Assembly (NCBI GenBank): GCA_017541265.1
Contig: JAFXZK010000058.1
Location: 1 to 33,965 of the forward strand
Length of the DNA: 33,965 nt
Source of the DNA: Bacteroidaceae bacterium
Lineage (GTDB): Bacteria; Bacteroidota; Bacteroidia; Bacteroidales; Bacteroidaceae
Reading direction: 5' to 3'
The position numbers and the translations under genes are program-made. Positions 1 to 8,496 of this stretch are shown piece after piece; positions within the stretch are counted from its first letter, which is position 1; every line of letters begins with the position of its first letter. Under the pieces are notes generated by a model. The model made no database searches and had not been told where the DNA came from. It saw nothing but the letters and a program-made list of their open reading frames with translations.

Positions 1-27
1 TGGAGGGGGAGTCAGAGGGGGCCGATA

Positions 28-138
<111 letters not shown>

Positions 139-148
139 TTTAGCAAGT

Positions 149-188
149 GAAGCCCTTCGAGAGAAATCTTGGAGGGCTTCTTTTGTTT
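149..188 (+). terminator. Rho-independent terminator of the rRNA operon
   Basis: GAAGCCCT (149-156) pairs with AGGGCTTC (173-180), with a 16-base loop, followed by TTTTGTTT. It sits directly after 5S rRNA and before the metG promoter. Confidence 0.85.
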
Positions 189-213
189 ATTAGCGAAAAA
201 AGTCGTACCTCTG
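182..213 (+). promoter_or_regulatory. Likely metG promoter, Bacteroidetes type
   Basis: TTTG (182-185), 20 bases, then TACCTCTG (206-213), one mismatch from TAnnTTTG. It overlaps the U-run of the rRNA terminator. Transcription starting near 219 leaves almost no leader before the ATG at 227, which favours the ATG at 236 as the start of metG. Confidence 0.5.
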
Positions 214-235
214 CGCGAAATAAAGCATGTTACAC

Positions 236-2293
236 ATGGAAAAGCATTTCAAGAGAACAACCATTACGTCCGCTTTGCCCTACGCGAACGGACCAGTCCA
301 TATCGGTCACTTGGCTGGTGTTTATGTGCCGGCTGACATCTATGCACGCTACCTTAGGCTGAAGGGTCGCGAGTGCCTGTTCATTGGCGGCAGCGACGAG
401 CACGGCGTGCCTGTCACCATTCGTGCCCGCAAGGAAGGCATCACTGTTCAGGAGGTCGTGGACCGCTACCACAACCTCATCAAGGACAGCTTCGAGCGCT
501 TCGGCATCTCCTTCGATGTCTATAGCCGCACGACGAGCAAGACGCACCACAAGCTGGCCAGCGACTTTTTCCGCAAGCTCTACGACGAGGGCAAGTTCAT
601 CGAGCAGGTCAGTGAACAGTTCTACGACGAGCAGACCGGTCACTTCCTGACCGACCGCAACATTCGCGGCGAATGCCCCCGTTGCCATGCCCCCGAAGCC
701 TACGGCGACCAGTGCGAGAAATGCGGAGCAACGCTTTCGCCCGAGGAGCTTATCAATCCCTACAATGCCGAGACGGGCAATCCGCTGGTCAAGAAACCTA
801 CGAAGCACTGGTACCTGCCCCTCGACAAGGACCAGCAGTGGCTTGAGAAGTGGATACTGGAGGACCACAAGGAGTGGCGAAGCAATGTCTATGGTCAGTG
901 CAAGAGCTGGCTCGACGGCGGACTGAGGCCTCGTGCTGTGACGCGCGACCTCGACTGGGGCATTCCCGTTCCCATCGAAGGTGCAGAGGGCAAGGTGCTC
1001 TATGTATGGTTCGATGCTCCTATCGGCTACATCAGTAATACGAAAGAGCTTTGCGACGCACGGCCTGAACTTGGTTCTTGGGAGAAGTGGTGGAAGGACC
1101 CCGAGACCAGATTGGTCCATTTCATCGGCAAAGACAACATCGTCTTCCACTGCATCGTCTTCCCCGCAATGCTCAAGGCGCACGGCGACTACATCCTGCC
1201 TGACAACGTGCCGAGCAACGAGTTCCTCAATCTCGAGGGCAACAAGATATCGACCTCGAAGAACTACGCCGTCTGGCTCAACGAGTACCTCGACGAACTA
1301 CCGAACCGTCAGGATGAGCTTCGCTATGTGCTCACTGCCAATGCACCCGAGACTAAGGACAACGACTTCACCTGGGATGACTTCCAGGCACGCTGCAACA
1401 ACGAGCTGGTAGCCGTTTATGGCAACTTCGTGAACCGTGCCCTGCAGCTGACGCAGAAGTACTACGAAGGCCGAGTGCCTGAGTGCGGAGAGTTGAACGA
1501 CTACGATAGGGAGACGCTTGCCGAGTTCTGCGACGTCAAGGCACGACTGGAGCAGCTTCTCGAAGGCTTCAAGTTCCGCGAGGCACAGAAGGAGGCCATG
1601 AACCTTGCCCGCATCGGCAACAAGTACATCGCCGACTGCGAGCCGTGGAAGGTCATCAAGACCGACCCCGAGCGCGTCAAGACCATTATCTACCTCAGTC
1701 TGCAGATAACTGCCAACCTCGCCATCGCCTTCGAACCGTTCCTGCCCTTCAGCAGCAAGCGTTTGAGGGAGATGATAGCCCTCGACACCTTCTCGTGGGA
1801 AGACCTTGGTCGCACCGACATCCTTCCGGCAGGCAAGCAACTGCCCAAGCCCGAACTGCTCTTCACCAAAATTGAAGACGAGGTAGTGGCTCAGCAGAAG
1901 AAGAAACTCGAGGACACGCTCAAGGCCAACGAAGAGGCTGCTTATAAGGCAACTCCCGTGAAGCCCGTCGTCTCGTTCGAGGACTTCGAGAAGCTTGACA
2001 TCCGCGTCGGCATCGTCAAGGCTTGCGAAAAAATCAAGAAGAGCAAGAAGCTCCTGAAGTTCACTCTTGATGACGGCAGCGGTCAGGACCGCACTATCCT
2101 GAGCGGCATAGCGCAGTGGTATGAGCCCGAAAGGTTAGTCGGCAAGCGCGTACTTTTCATTGCCAACTTTGCGCCTCGCCAGATGATGGGCGAAGAGAGC
2201 CAAGGCATGATACTCTCTGCCGTCAACTACAACGGCGACCTCAGCGTCACGACCGTCCTGGACCCCGTCAAGGGCGGCAGCCAGGTGGGGTAG
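236..2293 (+). CDS. metG: Methionine--tRNA ligase
   Basis: Charges tRNA-Met in the cytoplasm. The class I signature HIGH is at residues 22-25, preceded by [10 protein letters not shown] zinc knuckle of two CxxC pairs lies near residues 147-163 (CPRC and CEKC). The KMSKS loop appears as KISTS near residue 336. The C-terminus from about residue 581 ([12 protein letters not shown] onward) is the EMAP/Trbp111-like tRNA-binding OB fold that makes the long MetG form a dimer, so the enzyme is full length at about 685 residues. The ATG at 236 (MEKHFKRT) is preferred over the in-frame ATG at 227 because of the short leader. Its stop codon at 2291-2293 directly abuts the stop codon of the opposing gene, leaving no intergenic base. 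Identity is certain; the start is less so. Confidence 0.97.
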   Translation: MEKHFKRTTITSALPYANGPVHIGHLAGVYVPADIYARYLRLKGRECLFIGGSDEHGVPVTIRARKEGITVQEVVDRYHNLIKDSFERFGISFDVYSRTTSKTHHKLASDFFRKLYDEGKFIEQVSEQFYDEQTGHFLTDRNIRGECPRCHAPEAYGDQCEKCGATLSPEELINPYNAETGNPLVKKPTKHWYLPLDKDQQWLEKWILEDHKEWRSNVYGQCKSWLDGGLRPRAVTRDLDWGIPVPIEGAEGKVLYVWFDAPIGYISNTKELCDARPELGSWEKWWKDPETRLVHFIGKDNIVFHCIVFPAMLKAHGDYILPDNVPSNEFLNLEGNKISTSKNYAVWLNEYLDELPNRQDELRYVLTANAPETKDNDFTWDDFQARCNNELVAVYGNFVNRALQLTQKYYEGRVPECGELNDYDRETLAEFCDVKARLEQLLEGFKFREAQKEAMNLARIGNKYIADCEPWKVIKTDPERVKTIIYLSLQITANLAIAFEPFLPFSSKRLREMIALDTFSWEDLGRTDILPAGKQLPKPELLFTKIEDEVVAQQKKKLEDTLKANEEAAYKATPVKPVVSFEDFEKLDIRVGIVKACEKIKKSKKLLKFTLDDGSGQDRTILSGIAQWYEPERLVGKRVLFIANFAPRQMMGEESQGMILSAVNYNGDLSVTTVLDPVKGGSQVG

Positions 2294-2833
2294 TTATCTC
2301 GTCAGTATCTTTCTGATTTGCATTTGGTGCCCGTCTTTGTCGATATAGCGGAGCAGTAGGGTGGTGGCGCGATAGGCAGAGAGTTCGGACAGGCTCTTCA
2401 CATGCCCCAGCAAAGTGCCGCTCATGGTATAGACATCGATGTGGTCAGCCTCTGTCGCCGGTGCCTTGCCTATTGCATCCGGTGACTGTACAGGAATCTC
2501 GATGGTGCGCTTGTCCTCGCCGTACTCGTTTTTCACGCTCACATCAATCCACACCATGTTGCCGCGGCTGAGGTCCTTGACGTAAACATGCGCGGGGGAC
2601 GACTCTTTGACGTGTTGAATATGGTAGAAGGAACTGTATTCCTGCTCCACACCGATGGTGACGGACGATGCTCCGACGTAAGAGACGGTGAAGCTGTAGT
2701 CGTAGAGCGTGGCGTAGCCATTGTCGATGACCGTCTCATCGTCGATGGAAAGAATTTTTGGTGCGCCATCCTGTGCATAGGCCTGTATGCTTAGGAGCAA
2801 TACAAACAAGGTGAAAACGATGCGGTTGTACAT
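2294..2833 (-). CDS. Secreted protein with T9SS-like C-terminus, function unknown
   Basis: A 179-residue protein with a clear signal peptide (hydrophobic to about residue 20, cleavage likely after AYA). The middle part is rich in alternating hydrophobic residues, suggesting beta-sandwich structure, but I recognise no family. The last ~50 residues (IDVYTMSGTLLGHV ... RYIDKDGHQMQIRKILTR) resemble the type A sorting domain of the type IX secretion system, where a VY(N/D)xxG strand and a terminal basic KxLxR strand are typical. If so, the protein is exported across the outer membrane. It lies last in the minus-strand block, 93 bases after the CYTH gene, and meets metG tail to tail. No catalytic motif seen. 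Confidence 0.75.
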   Translation of the reverse strand: MYNRIVFTLFVLLLSIQAYAQDGAPKILSIDDETVIDNGYATLYDYSFTVSYVGASSVTIGVEQEYSSFYHIQHVKESSPAHVYVKDLSRGNMVWIDVSVKNEYGEDKRTIEIPVQSPDAIGKAPATEADHIDVYTMSGTLLGHVKSLSELSAYRATTLLLRYIDKDGHQMQIRKILTR

Positions 2834-2926
2834 ACTGAGGCATTTAGTGTGTATGCTATAAATATAACGGCAGCAGAGGCCATATTATTGTGCGGGGAAG
2901 ATTCTTTCTGGGTGAGGGAATGCCTC

Positions 2927-3415
2927 TCAGATGTCGTCCTTCCACATGCGGAAGGGATAGCGGCGCATGTGGCTGTTGTAGAAGCGGCGGTCGCCCGTCA
3001 CTTCTTTTCCGATGAAATGGGGCTTTTCGAATGTGTCATCCTCGCTTTCCAACTCTATTTCCGCCATGACGAGACCTTCGTTCTCTCCCTCGAAGACATC
3101 GACCTCCCATGTGTGGCAGCCGTCAGTCGAGGGAACGAGCCAGCGTGTTTTCTCTATGATGCCTGGTTCACAAATCTTCATCAAGGCTTCTGCCTCTGCC
3201 AGGGGAATCTCTTTCTCCCATTCAAAGCGCGCCAAGCCAGCCTTGTTGCTGGGGCCTTTGATGGTGAGGTAGCCCTTGTCGCCACGGATGCGGACACGGA
3301 CAGTACGTCCATTACCCGAGGCTACGTAGCCCTGAGCAATGTGAGTGCTACTGACGGCAAGATGTTTGAACTCACCGATGACGAGAAACTTACGCTCAAC
3401 TTCTATAAAACTCAT
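2927..3415 (-). CDS. CYTH-domain triphosphate-binding phosphatase
   Basis: The N-terminus MSFIEVERKFL carries the ExExK signature of the CYTH (triphosphate tunnel metalloenzyme) superfamily. Alternating charged strands follow, including VRVRIRGDKGYLTIKG, EWEKEIPL, EVDVFEGE and MAEIELES, as expected for the eight-stranded tunnel with inward-pointing Arg, Lys and Glu. Bacterial members of this length (about 160 residues) usually hydrolyse inorganic triphosphate, though some are adenylate cyclases or thiamine triphosphatases; the substrate cannot be read here. The ATG at 3415 is chosen because the ExExK strand should lie at the very N-terminus; the ATG at 3448 would overlap the preceding gene and add 11 unrelated residues. 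It starts 22 bases after the ThuA-like gene and is probably cotranscribed with it. Confidence 0.9.
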   Translation of the reverse strand: MSFIEVERKFLVIGEFKHLAVSSTHIAQGYVASGNGRTVRVRIRGDKGYLTIKGPSNKAGLARFEWEKEIPLAEAEALMKICEPGIIEKTRWLVPSTDGCHTWEVDVFEGENEGLVMAEIELESEDDTFEKPHFIGKEVTGDRRFYNSHMRRYPFRMWKDDI

Positions 3416-3437
3416 GATGCAATTATTCGGGTGGACT

Positions 3438-4241
3438 TTATTTTTCAAAGGGATTACCCTGCGGGTCGCGACTTACAACCCATCGGAAGGCATTGACGAA
3501 AAGAAGATTCTGCGTGGCATCGATGAAACCGTCCTCGCCATGCCCCATGTTAAGGTAAATCATACGGTAGCGAGTGTTGGTCCACACGATAGGGAAATCA
3601 CCGAAACGGACAACGTCCTTCAGCCCGAAGGGATACATCTTCTGCGAGATGGAAAGGAGAACTTGCACGTCGGCATTCTGGCGAGGCGATGGTTGCCACT
3701 GGTAGAACTCGCTGGCAGGGACCACAAAGCTGGATGGCAGTGAGACAGTGACAGGATGCAAGGTGTTGTCGCACTCGACGAGAGCTGGCTGCGGTGGCCA
3801 GTTGTTGCAGTAGAACTGTCCGCATCCAAGGAACTGGTTGAACCAGGGCCAGTGGGTGTTGCGGTCGTTGTAGGCAGAGGCATGGAATCCCATCCATCCG
3901 CCTCCGTTTTCCATGAACTGCTGGAAAGCCTCGCGCTGCTCCTTTCCTGCAGGAGCGGCATTGAGGCTGATGATGATGCTATAGTCGCGCAGCTTTTCGT
4001 ATGAATAGTCGGCCAGGGATGTGGTGGTGTCGAGTATCCAGCCTTCGCCGTAGGTGAGTTTTTGGAAGAAACGGATAGCCTGCTTGTCGAACTGCACGTG
4101 GGCTTCTTCTGCTCCAGGCTCCCAGTGGAGAAGAGCCTTGAAGCGTGGAGCACGGGCATAGTTGGCAGGGTACTCGTCAGGTTGCTGGGCAAGGGCAAGA
4201 AGGCAAGTAAAAAGAGAAAGCAGGGCGATGATGTGCTTCAT
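3438..4241 (-). CDS. Secreted ThuA-like protein (first of a tandem pair)
   Basis: A 267-residue protein with a signal peptide (MKHIIALLSLFTCLLALA, cut before QQPDE). The body matches the ThuA/trehalose-utilisation fold of the class I glutamine-amidotransferase-like superfamily: LRDYSIIISLNAAPAG, FMENGGGWMGFHASAY, a HPV motif (NTLHPVTVSLP), a FYQW segment, FPIVWTNT and RMIYLNMGHGED before a C-terminal NAFRWV. In Bacteroidetes such proteins are periplasmic or surface proteins often near sugar-degradation genes, but their reaction is mostly unproven. Its neighbour at 4258-5001 shares the same order of motifs, so the two are probably an old duplication. The genes are 16 bases apart. Enzyme activity not inferable from sequence. 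Confidence 0.88.
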   Translation of the reverse strand: MKHIIALLSLFTCLLALAQQPDEYPANYARAPRFKALLHWEPGAEEAHVQFDKQAIRFFQKLTYGEGWILDTTTSLADYSYEKLRDYSIIISLNAAPAGKEQREAFQQFMENGGGWMGFHASAYNDRNTHWPWFNQFLGCGQFYCNNWPPQPALVECDNTLHPVTVSLPSSFVVPASEFYQWQPSPRQNADVQVLLSISQKMYPFGLKDVVRFGDFPIVWTNTRYRMIYLNMGHGEDGFIDATQNLLFVNAFRWVVSRDPQGNPFEK

Positions 4242-4257
4242 TGTCGTTCATGCTTTT

Positions 4258-5001
4258 TTATTTATCGTTCAGAGTCCAACGGATGGCATTGCGGAAGAGA
4301 GTGAGGAAGGCAGGATTGTCGAAGAGGGAGCGGCTGTGGCCGAACTGGAAATACACGTTGCGGGCCTTCTTGTGTGGATTGGTCCAGATAACAGGGTGGT
4401 CGCCCATCTTGATGTCGGTTGGAATCGTATAGCTGCACTCGTCAACATGTGCAAGAACATGTACATTGGGACGAGGGTTGGTATCGTATATGTACCATTC
4501 GTCTTCTGCAACGACAAAGGTGGCAGGTGCACCCTGCATGACGGGATGGGTTGTATCTTCTACCTGAACTGTTCCATCTGCCTTCTCTGCAATGTAGTTG
4601 CGATAGCGTATCTTGCCGAGGAAATCGGAGAACCAGTTCCACATAGGGAATCCGTCGAACTCCCCGAGCAGGCTGGCGTGGTGGAAGCCAATGAAGCCGC
4701 CCTTGCCTCGGTCGATGTAGCGTTGCATATCGTTTTTGGCATCGGGACTCCAGGCATAGGGAGGATGGTTGAGCATGAGTATGAGCCGGTACTTTAGCAG
4801 TTCACCTTTCTGTATATGTTGTGCCGAGCTAAGGACGGTGAGCCGGAAGTTGAGTGAATCCTGCTGTCCTTCCAGCCATTGGAGTCCAGCGGATGTGAAG
4901 CCTTCGTGAAGTCCACCTCGCTCTGCCAATACGAGAACCTGGCGAGGCTGCTGGGCAAAAGCGAAGATTGGCAGAAGGAATAATAGGAGAAATGGTTTCA
5001 T
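4258..5001 (-). CDS. Secreted ThuA-like protein (second of a tandem pair)
   Basis: A 247-residue protein with a signal peptide (MKPFLLLFLLPIFAFA, cut before QQPRQ). ThuA-like motifs follow: VLVLAERGGLHEGF near the start, YRLILMLNHPPYAW, YIDRGKGGFIGFHHAS, THPVMQG, EWYIYDTNPRP, DHPVIWTNPH and NVYFQFGHS, ending NAIRWTL. The GGFIGFHHAS and GHS segments correspond to GGWMGFHASA and GHGED in the paralogue at 3438-4241. The start codon overlaps the prfB stop in an ATGA (4998-5001), so translation is probably coupled to release factor 2, an unusual partner for a secreted protein. Function is unknown beyond the fold; a sugar-related role is family lore, not visible here. Confidence 0.88.
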   Translation of the reverse strand: MKPFLLLFLLPIFAFAQQPRQVLVLAERGGLHEGFTSAGLQWLEGQQDSLNFRLTVLSSAQHIQKGELLKYRLILMLNHPPYAWSPDAKNDMQRYIDRGKGGFIGFHHASLLGEFDGFPMWNWFSDFLGKIRYRNYIAEKADGTVQVEDTTHPVMQGAPATFVVAEDEWYIYDTNPRPNVHVLAHVDECSYTIPTDIKMGDHPVIWTNPHKKARNVYFQFGHSRSLFDNPAFLTLFRNAIRWTLNDK

Positions 5002-6107
5002 TCTGCACCAAATTCCATTAAATATGCTTTGATGAAGGCGTCGATTTTGCCGTCCATCACGCCGCCGACATCGCTGGTCTGGTAGTTGGTGCGGTGGTCT
5101 TTGACGCGGCGGTCGTCAAAGACGTAGCTCCTTATCTGGCTGCCCCATTCAATCTTTTTCTTGCCTGCCTCGACCTTCGCCTGCTCCGCCATGCGGTGCT
5201 TTAACTCTTTGTCGTACAGGATGGAACGCAGCAATCGCATGGCATTCTCCTTGTTCTTCGGCTGGTCGCGCGTTTCGGTGTTCTCAATGAGGATTTCCTC
5301 TTCCTCGCCTGTATAGGGGTCTTTGTACTGATAACGCAAGCGGACGCCGGACTCGACCTTGTTGACGTTCTGTCCGCCGGCACCGGAGCTGCGGAAGGTG
5401 TCCCAAGAGATGCGTGCCTGTTCGATATTCACTTCGATGGTGTCATCCACGAGGGGGGTGACGAAGACCGAGGCGAAGCTGGTCATGTGCTTGCCCTGGG
5501 CATTGTACGGCGAGACGCGGACGAGACGATGCACGCCGTTCTCGCTCTTGAGATAACCATAGGCGAATTCGCCCTGAATCTCCAATGTGCAGGACTTGAT
5601 GCCGGCATCGTCGCCATCGAGGAGGTTGCTGACCACGCACTTGTAGCCGTGCGTCTCGGCATAGCGCATGTACATTCGCATGAGCATCTGCGCCCAGTCC
5701 TGTGCCTCGGTGCCGCCCGCGCCGGAGTTTATCTTGAGCACCGCATCCATGCTGTCCTCCTCGCGGCGCAGCATGTTCTTGAGTTCGAGTTCTTCTACGG
5801 CGGCGATGGCTTTGGCATAAATGGCATCCACCTCGTCCTCCGTGACGAGTTCCTCCTTGTAGAACTCGAAGGCGGTGTCGAGTTCGTCGCAAAGCGTCTT
5901 GACCTCGGCATAGCCTTTGAGCCACTTCTCCAGCCCTTTAACAAGCTTCATCTGTGCTTCGGCACGCTTCTGGTCGTCCCAGAAGCCTGGGGCTTGCGTG
6001 CGGAGCTGTTCTTCTTCGTATTGTATCTTTTTGGAGTCGATGTCGAGGTAGCGGTTGAGCTGCTCGGTGCGCTCCTTGACTTCTTTTAACTGATCTTGGG
6101 TTATCAT
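4998..6107 (-). CDS. prfB: Peptide chain release factor 2
   Basis: Recognises UGA and UAA stop codons and triggers peptide release. The GGQ peptidyl-hydrolysis motif is present (SSGAGGQNVNKVESGVRL), as are the N-terminal RF2 helices and the stretch GAGGTEAQDWAQMLMRMY. Length is 369 residues, normal for the family. The N-terminus MITQDQLKEVKERTEQLNRYLDIDSKK is read in one uninterrupted frame: at the position where many prfB genes carry the CTTTGA programmed frameshift, this gene reads TAC CTC GAC ATC. The product should therefore not be autoregulated by its own UGA. It follows the acyl-CoA ligase gene by 43 bases of (ATGAAAAA)-like repeat and overlaps the next gene by four bases. Confidence 0.97.
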   Translation of the reverse strand: MITQDQLKEVKERTEQLNRYLDIDSKKIQYEEEQLRTQAPGFWDDQKRAEAQMKLVKGLEKWLKGYAEVKTLCDELDTAFEFYKEELVTEDEVDAIYAKAIAAVEELELKNMLRREEDSMDAVLKINSGAGGTEAQDWAQMLMRMYMRYAETHGYKCVVSNLLDGDDAGIKSCTLEIQGEFAYGYLKSENGVHRLVRVSPYNAQGKHMTSFASVFVTPLVDDTIEVNIEQARISWDTFRSSGAGGQNVNKVESGVRLRYQYKDPYTGEEEEILIENTETRDQPKNKENAMRLLRSILYDKELKHRMAEQAKVEAGKKKIEWGSQIRSYVFDDRRVKDHRTNYQTSDVGGVMDGKIDAFIKAYLMEFGAE

Positions 6108-6150
6108 ATATAAAAATGAAAAAATGAAAGAATGAAAAAATGAAAGAACC

Positions 6151-7959
6151 TTATTCTTCGTACATCTTTGCTATTTGTTCCTTGTATCGTTCGTTGAGGA
6201 CGGGGCGCTTCACCTTCAGGGTGTTGGTCAGTTCGCCGCGCTCCATGCTGAAAGGTTCAGGCAGGAGGGTAATGCGCTTCACCTGCTCGTAGGAGGCGAG
6301 GTCTTGCTGAATGGTATCTATCCTGTCCATGACGAACTGCACTATCTCCTTGTTGGCACAAAGCTCGGCGCGGCTGTTATAGGCAATGCCTCTCCGGGAA
6401 GCCAGTTCTTCGAGCAGCTTGTACTCCGGAATGACGAGTGCCGAGACGAACTTGTGCTGGTCGGCGATGATGACGATTTGGTCGATGTAGCGGTCCACAC
6501 AGAACTTCGACTCGAGCATCTGCGGCGCGATGTATTTGCCGTTGCTCGTCTTGAAGAGGTCCTTGATGCGCTCTGTCATGTATAGTTCGCCGTCCTTCAT
6601 GTAGCCCGCGTCGCCCGTGTGGAACCAGCCGTCCTCGTCTATCGCCATCGCTGTAATCTCCGCCTTGCGGTAGTAGCCCTTCGTGATGGTGTCGCCCTTG
6701 AGCAGAATCTCATTGTTCTCGCCGAACTTGACCTTCACGCCGTCCAGCGGGCGCCCGATGGAGCCAAGCGTGATGGGCTGGTTCCATCTGTCGCACGAGA
6801 CGGTGGCTGTGCTTTCGGTGAGTCCGTAGCCCGTAATCATGAGGATGCCTGCCGAGCGGACGAACTCCTCGATGATTGGCGGGATGGCGGCGCCGGCGGT
6901 GGGGAAGAAGTTGCCGCGCTCCAAGCCCAGCGTTTTGAGCAGCAGTGCGATGACCGTCTTTTCATAGAAGAGATATTGCATCTTCAAGGTCAAGGGCGGC
7001 TCGAGACCCCGCATCTTGTAATCGACATTGTATGCTTTGCCGATGCGTAAGGCGTCCTCCAACATCTTTCTTTGAATGGGAGAAGACGTGTTTATCTTCT
7101 CCTGCACGCCGCTATACACCTTTTCCCAGAAGCGCGGCACAGCACACATACAGGTCGGATGCACTTCGCGGAGGCTCTGCAGGATGTCGGCTGGGCGGCG
7201 GTTCACCGCGAGTGTGCAGCCCGTCTTCAGGCAGAGATACGACCATCCGCGCTCGAAGACATGGGTGAAGGGCAGGAAGTTCATGATGAGGTCCTTGTCC
7301 GAGAGCGGCAACGCCCCGATGTGTCCGCGGAACGCCGCGTTGTACATCCTGTGCGTCAGCATCACGCCCTTGCTAATGCCTGTCGTGCCGCTTGTGTAGA
7401 GGATGTTCGCCAAGTCGTCCTCGTCCGATTCCTCCGTCAGCCTTTGTATCTCTTCATCGTGGTCTTTGCCGTCGGAGAGAGCGAGGAACTCGTCGAAGTA
7501 CAGGCTCACGTTGTCTTGCACGTCCTTCTGCACGGCGCGGTCGAAGATGATGAGCTTCCGCATTGACTGCTCGATTTTGAGGATGCGGTAAGCTGTGTCG
7601 TACTGGTACTGTTCACCCACGAAGATGTATCGCAGCTTTGCGTCCGAAACCATGTACTTCACCTGCATCTCGCTCGCCGTGGCATAGAACGGGATGGTGA
7701 TGGCCCTGATGCCATAGGCGCCGAAGTCCACATACATACATTCCGGCATGTTTTGCGAGAAGGTGGCAATCCTTTCCTGCACGCCGACGCCCAGCTCGAG
7801 CAGCGATGCCGACACACGGCTCACTGTCCGTGCGAAGCTTTCCCACGAGATTTCCTTCCACTTCTGCTGTTCATCGTCACGATAAAGCATGGCGGCTCGC
7901 TTGCCGTACTGGGCAGCTTGGCTCTGGATGAGCGAGGGTAGAGGACTGGGGTTCTGCAT
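6151..7959 (-). CDS. Long-chain acyl-CoA synthetase (AMP-forming)
   Basis: Adenylates a fatty acid and transfers it to coenzyme A. The ANL-superfamily motifs are complete: P-loop YTSGTTGISKGVMLTH, the FLPFTHVFERGW segment of long-chain ligases, GYGLTESTATVS, DGWFHTGDAGYMKDGELYMTERIKD (adenylate-binding Asp and hinge) and a C-terminal GELTNTLKVKR with the catalytic Lys. The length of about 602 residues is usual for FadD/Acs15-like bacterial enzymes. The ATG at 7959 (MQNPSPLPS) is chosen over 7983 because a good -7 box (TACCTTTG, 7990-7983) covers the upstream ATG. No signal peptide; likely cytoplasmic or membrane-associated. The chain-length preference is not readable. Confidence 0.94.
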   Translation of the reverse strand: MQNPSPLPSLIQSQAAQYGKRAAMLYRDDEQQKWKEISWESFARTVSRVSASLLELGVGVQERIATFSQNMPECMYVDFGAYGIRAITIPFYATASEMQVKYMVSDAKLRYIFVGEQYQYDTAYRILKIEQSMRKLIIFDRAVQKDVQDNVSLYFDEFLALSDGKDHDEEIQRLTEESDEDDLANILYTSGTTGISKGVMLTHRMYNAAFRGHIGALPLSDKDLIMNFLPFTHVFERGWSYLCLKTGCTLAVNRRPADILQSLREVHPTCMCAVPRFWEKVYSGVQEKINTSSPIQRKMLEDALRIGKAYNVDYKMRGLEPPLTLKMQYLFYEKTVIALLLKTLGLERGNFFPTAGAAIPPIIEEFVRSAGILMITGYGLTESTATVSCDRWNQPITLGSIGRPLDGVKVKFGENNEILLKGDTITKGYYRKAEITAMAIDEDGWFHTGDAGYMKDGELYMTERIKDLFKTSNGKYIAPQMLESKFCVDRYIDQIVIIADQHKFVSALVIPEYKLLEELASRRGIAYNSRAELCANKEIVQFVMDRIDTIQQDLASYEQVKRITLLPEPFSMERGELTNTLKVKRPVLNERYKEQIAKMYEE

Positions 7960-7982
7960 GGCTATATTATGCTTTGATAGCA

Positions 7983-7990
7983 CAAAGGTA
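7983..7990 (-). promoter_or_regulatory. -7 box of the acyl-CoA ligase gene
   Basis: Reads TACCTTTG on the minus strand, a perfect TAnnTTTG. No good TTTG is found 19-20 bases upstream. It fixes the start of translation downstream at 7959. Confidence 0.6.
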
Positions 7991-8043
7991 CAAATAAATT
8001 AAGAATTAAGAGTTAAGGAAGAAGAATTATTTGTAATTTTTCG

Positions 8044-8051
8044 TAACTTTG
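8044..8051 (+). promoter_or_regulatory. -7 box of the DUF2007-like gene
   Basis: TAACTTTG, a perfect TAnnTTTG, 18 bases before the first ATG at 8069. The upstream TTG at 8031 is too close to be the -33 element, so only the -7 part is well supported. Confidence 0.55.
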
Positions 8052-8068
8052 CACTCGAAACGATATGT

Positions 8069-8473
8069 ATGGGACAAACGATGAAAATAAAGGATATTAC
8101 ATGCAACAGTCCTATTGAGGCCGAGGGACTCCGTTCTGCTCTGCGGGAAGCGGGGATAGAGAGCGATATCTTTGACGAAGAGAACAGCAAGGTGGCTCGC
8201 GGTATCCTTGACAAGAGGACAGATGTCCTCGTGAAGGAGGAGGACTATGAGCAGGCCATGCAAATCTATCAGTCATACATGGCCGGTCAAAAGGCTGTCA
8301 TGCCTTGGTGTCCTAAGTGCGGAAGCGAGAATGTTGCTGTGCGGAAGAAAAAGTGCGCCACAACCAGACAGCTGCCTCGCATACTGACAAGTCTGCTGAT
8401 GTTTATTCCCATTGGGTGCTGCACAACCGAAAGGTTCGTCTGCAACGATTGCGGACACAAGTGGGAGCGCTGA
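8069..8473 (+). CDS. DUF2007-like protein with C-terminal zinc ribbon
   Basis: A 134-residue protein. Residues 5-65 (MKIKDITCNSPIEAEGLRSAL ... TDVLVKEEDYEQAMQI) fit the small alpha/beta DUF2007 'putative signal transducing protein' fold, in which a changing residue pair is followed by an index-and-position strand. A zinc ribbon follows (CPKCGSEN and CNDCGHKW), split by a hydrophobic stretch PRILTSLLMFIPIGCC that could be membrane-associated or part of the ribbon core. The ATG at 8081 is an alternative start. The family has no assigned biochemical role. The preceding promoter and the repeat-filled gap to the M20 gene suggest it is transcribed with the M20 deacylase. Confidence 0.8.
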   Translation: MGQTMKIKDITCNSPIEAEGLRSALREAGIESDIFDEENSKVARGILDKRTDVLVKEEDYEQAMQIYQSYMAGQKAVMPWCPKCGSENVAVRKKKCATTRQLPRILTSLLMFIPIGCCTTERFVCNDCGHKWER

Positions 8474-8496
8474 AAATGTACAATGTTTGATGTCCA

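Noticed and set aside
230-1183. 317-codon ORF antisense to metG
   Set aside because: It mirrors the codon bias of metG; no start signals or domain.
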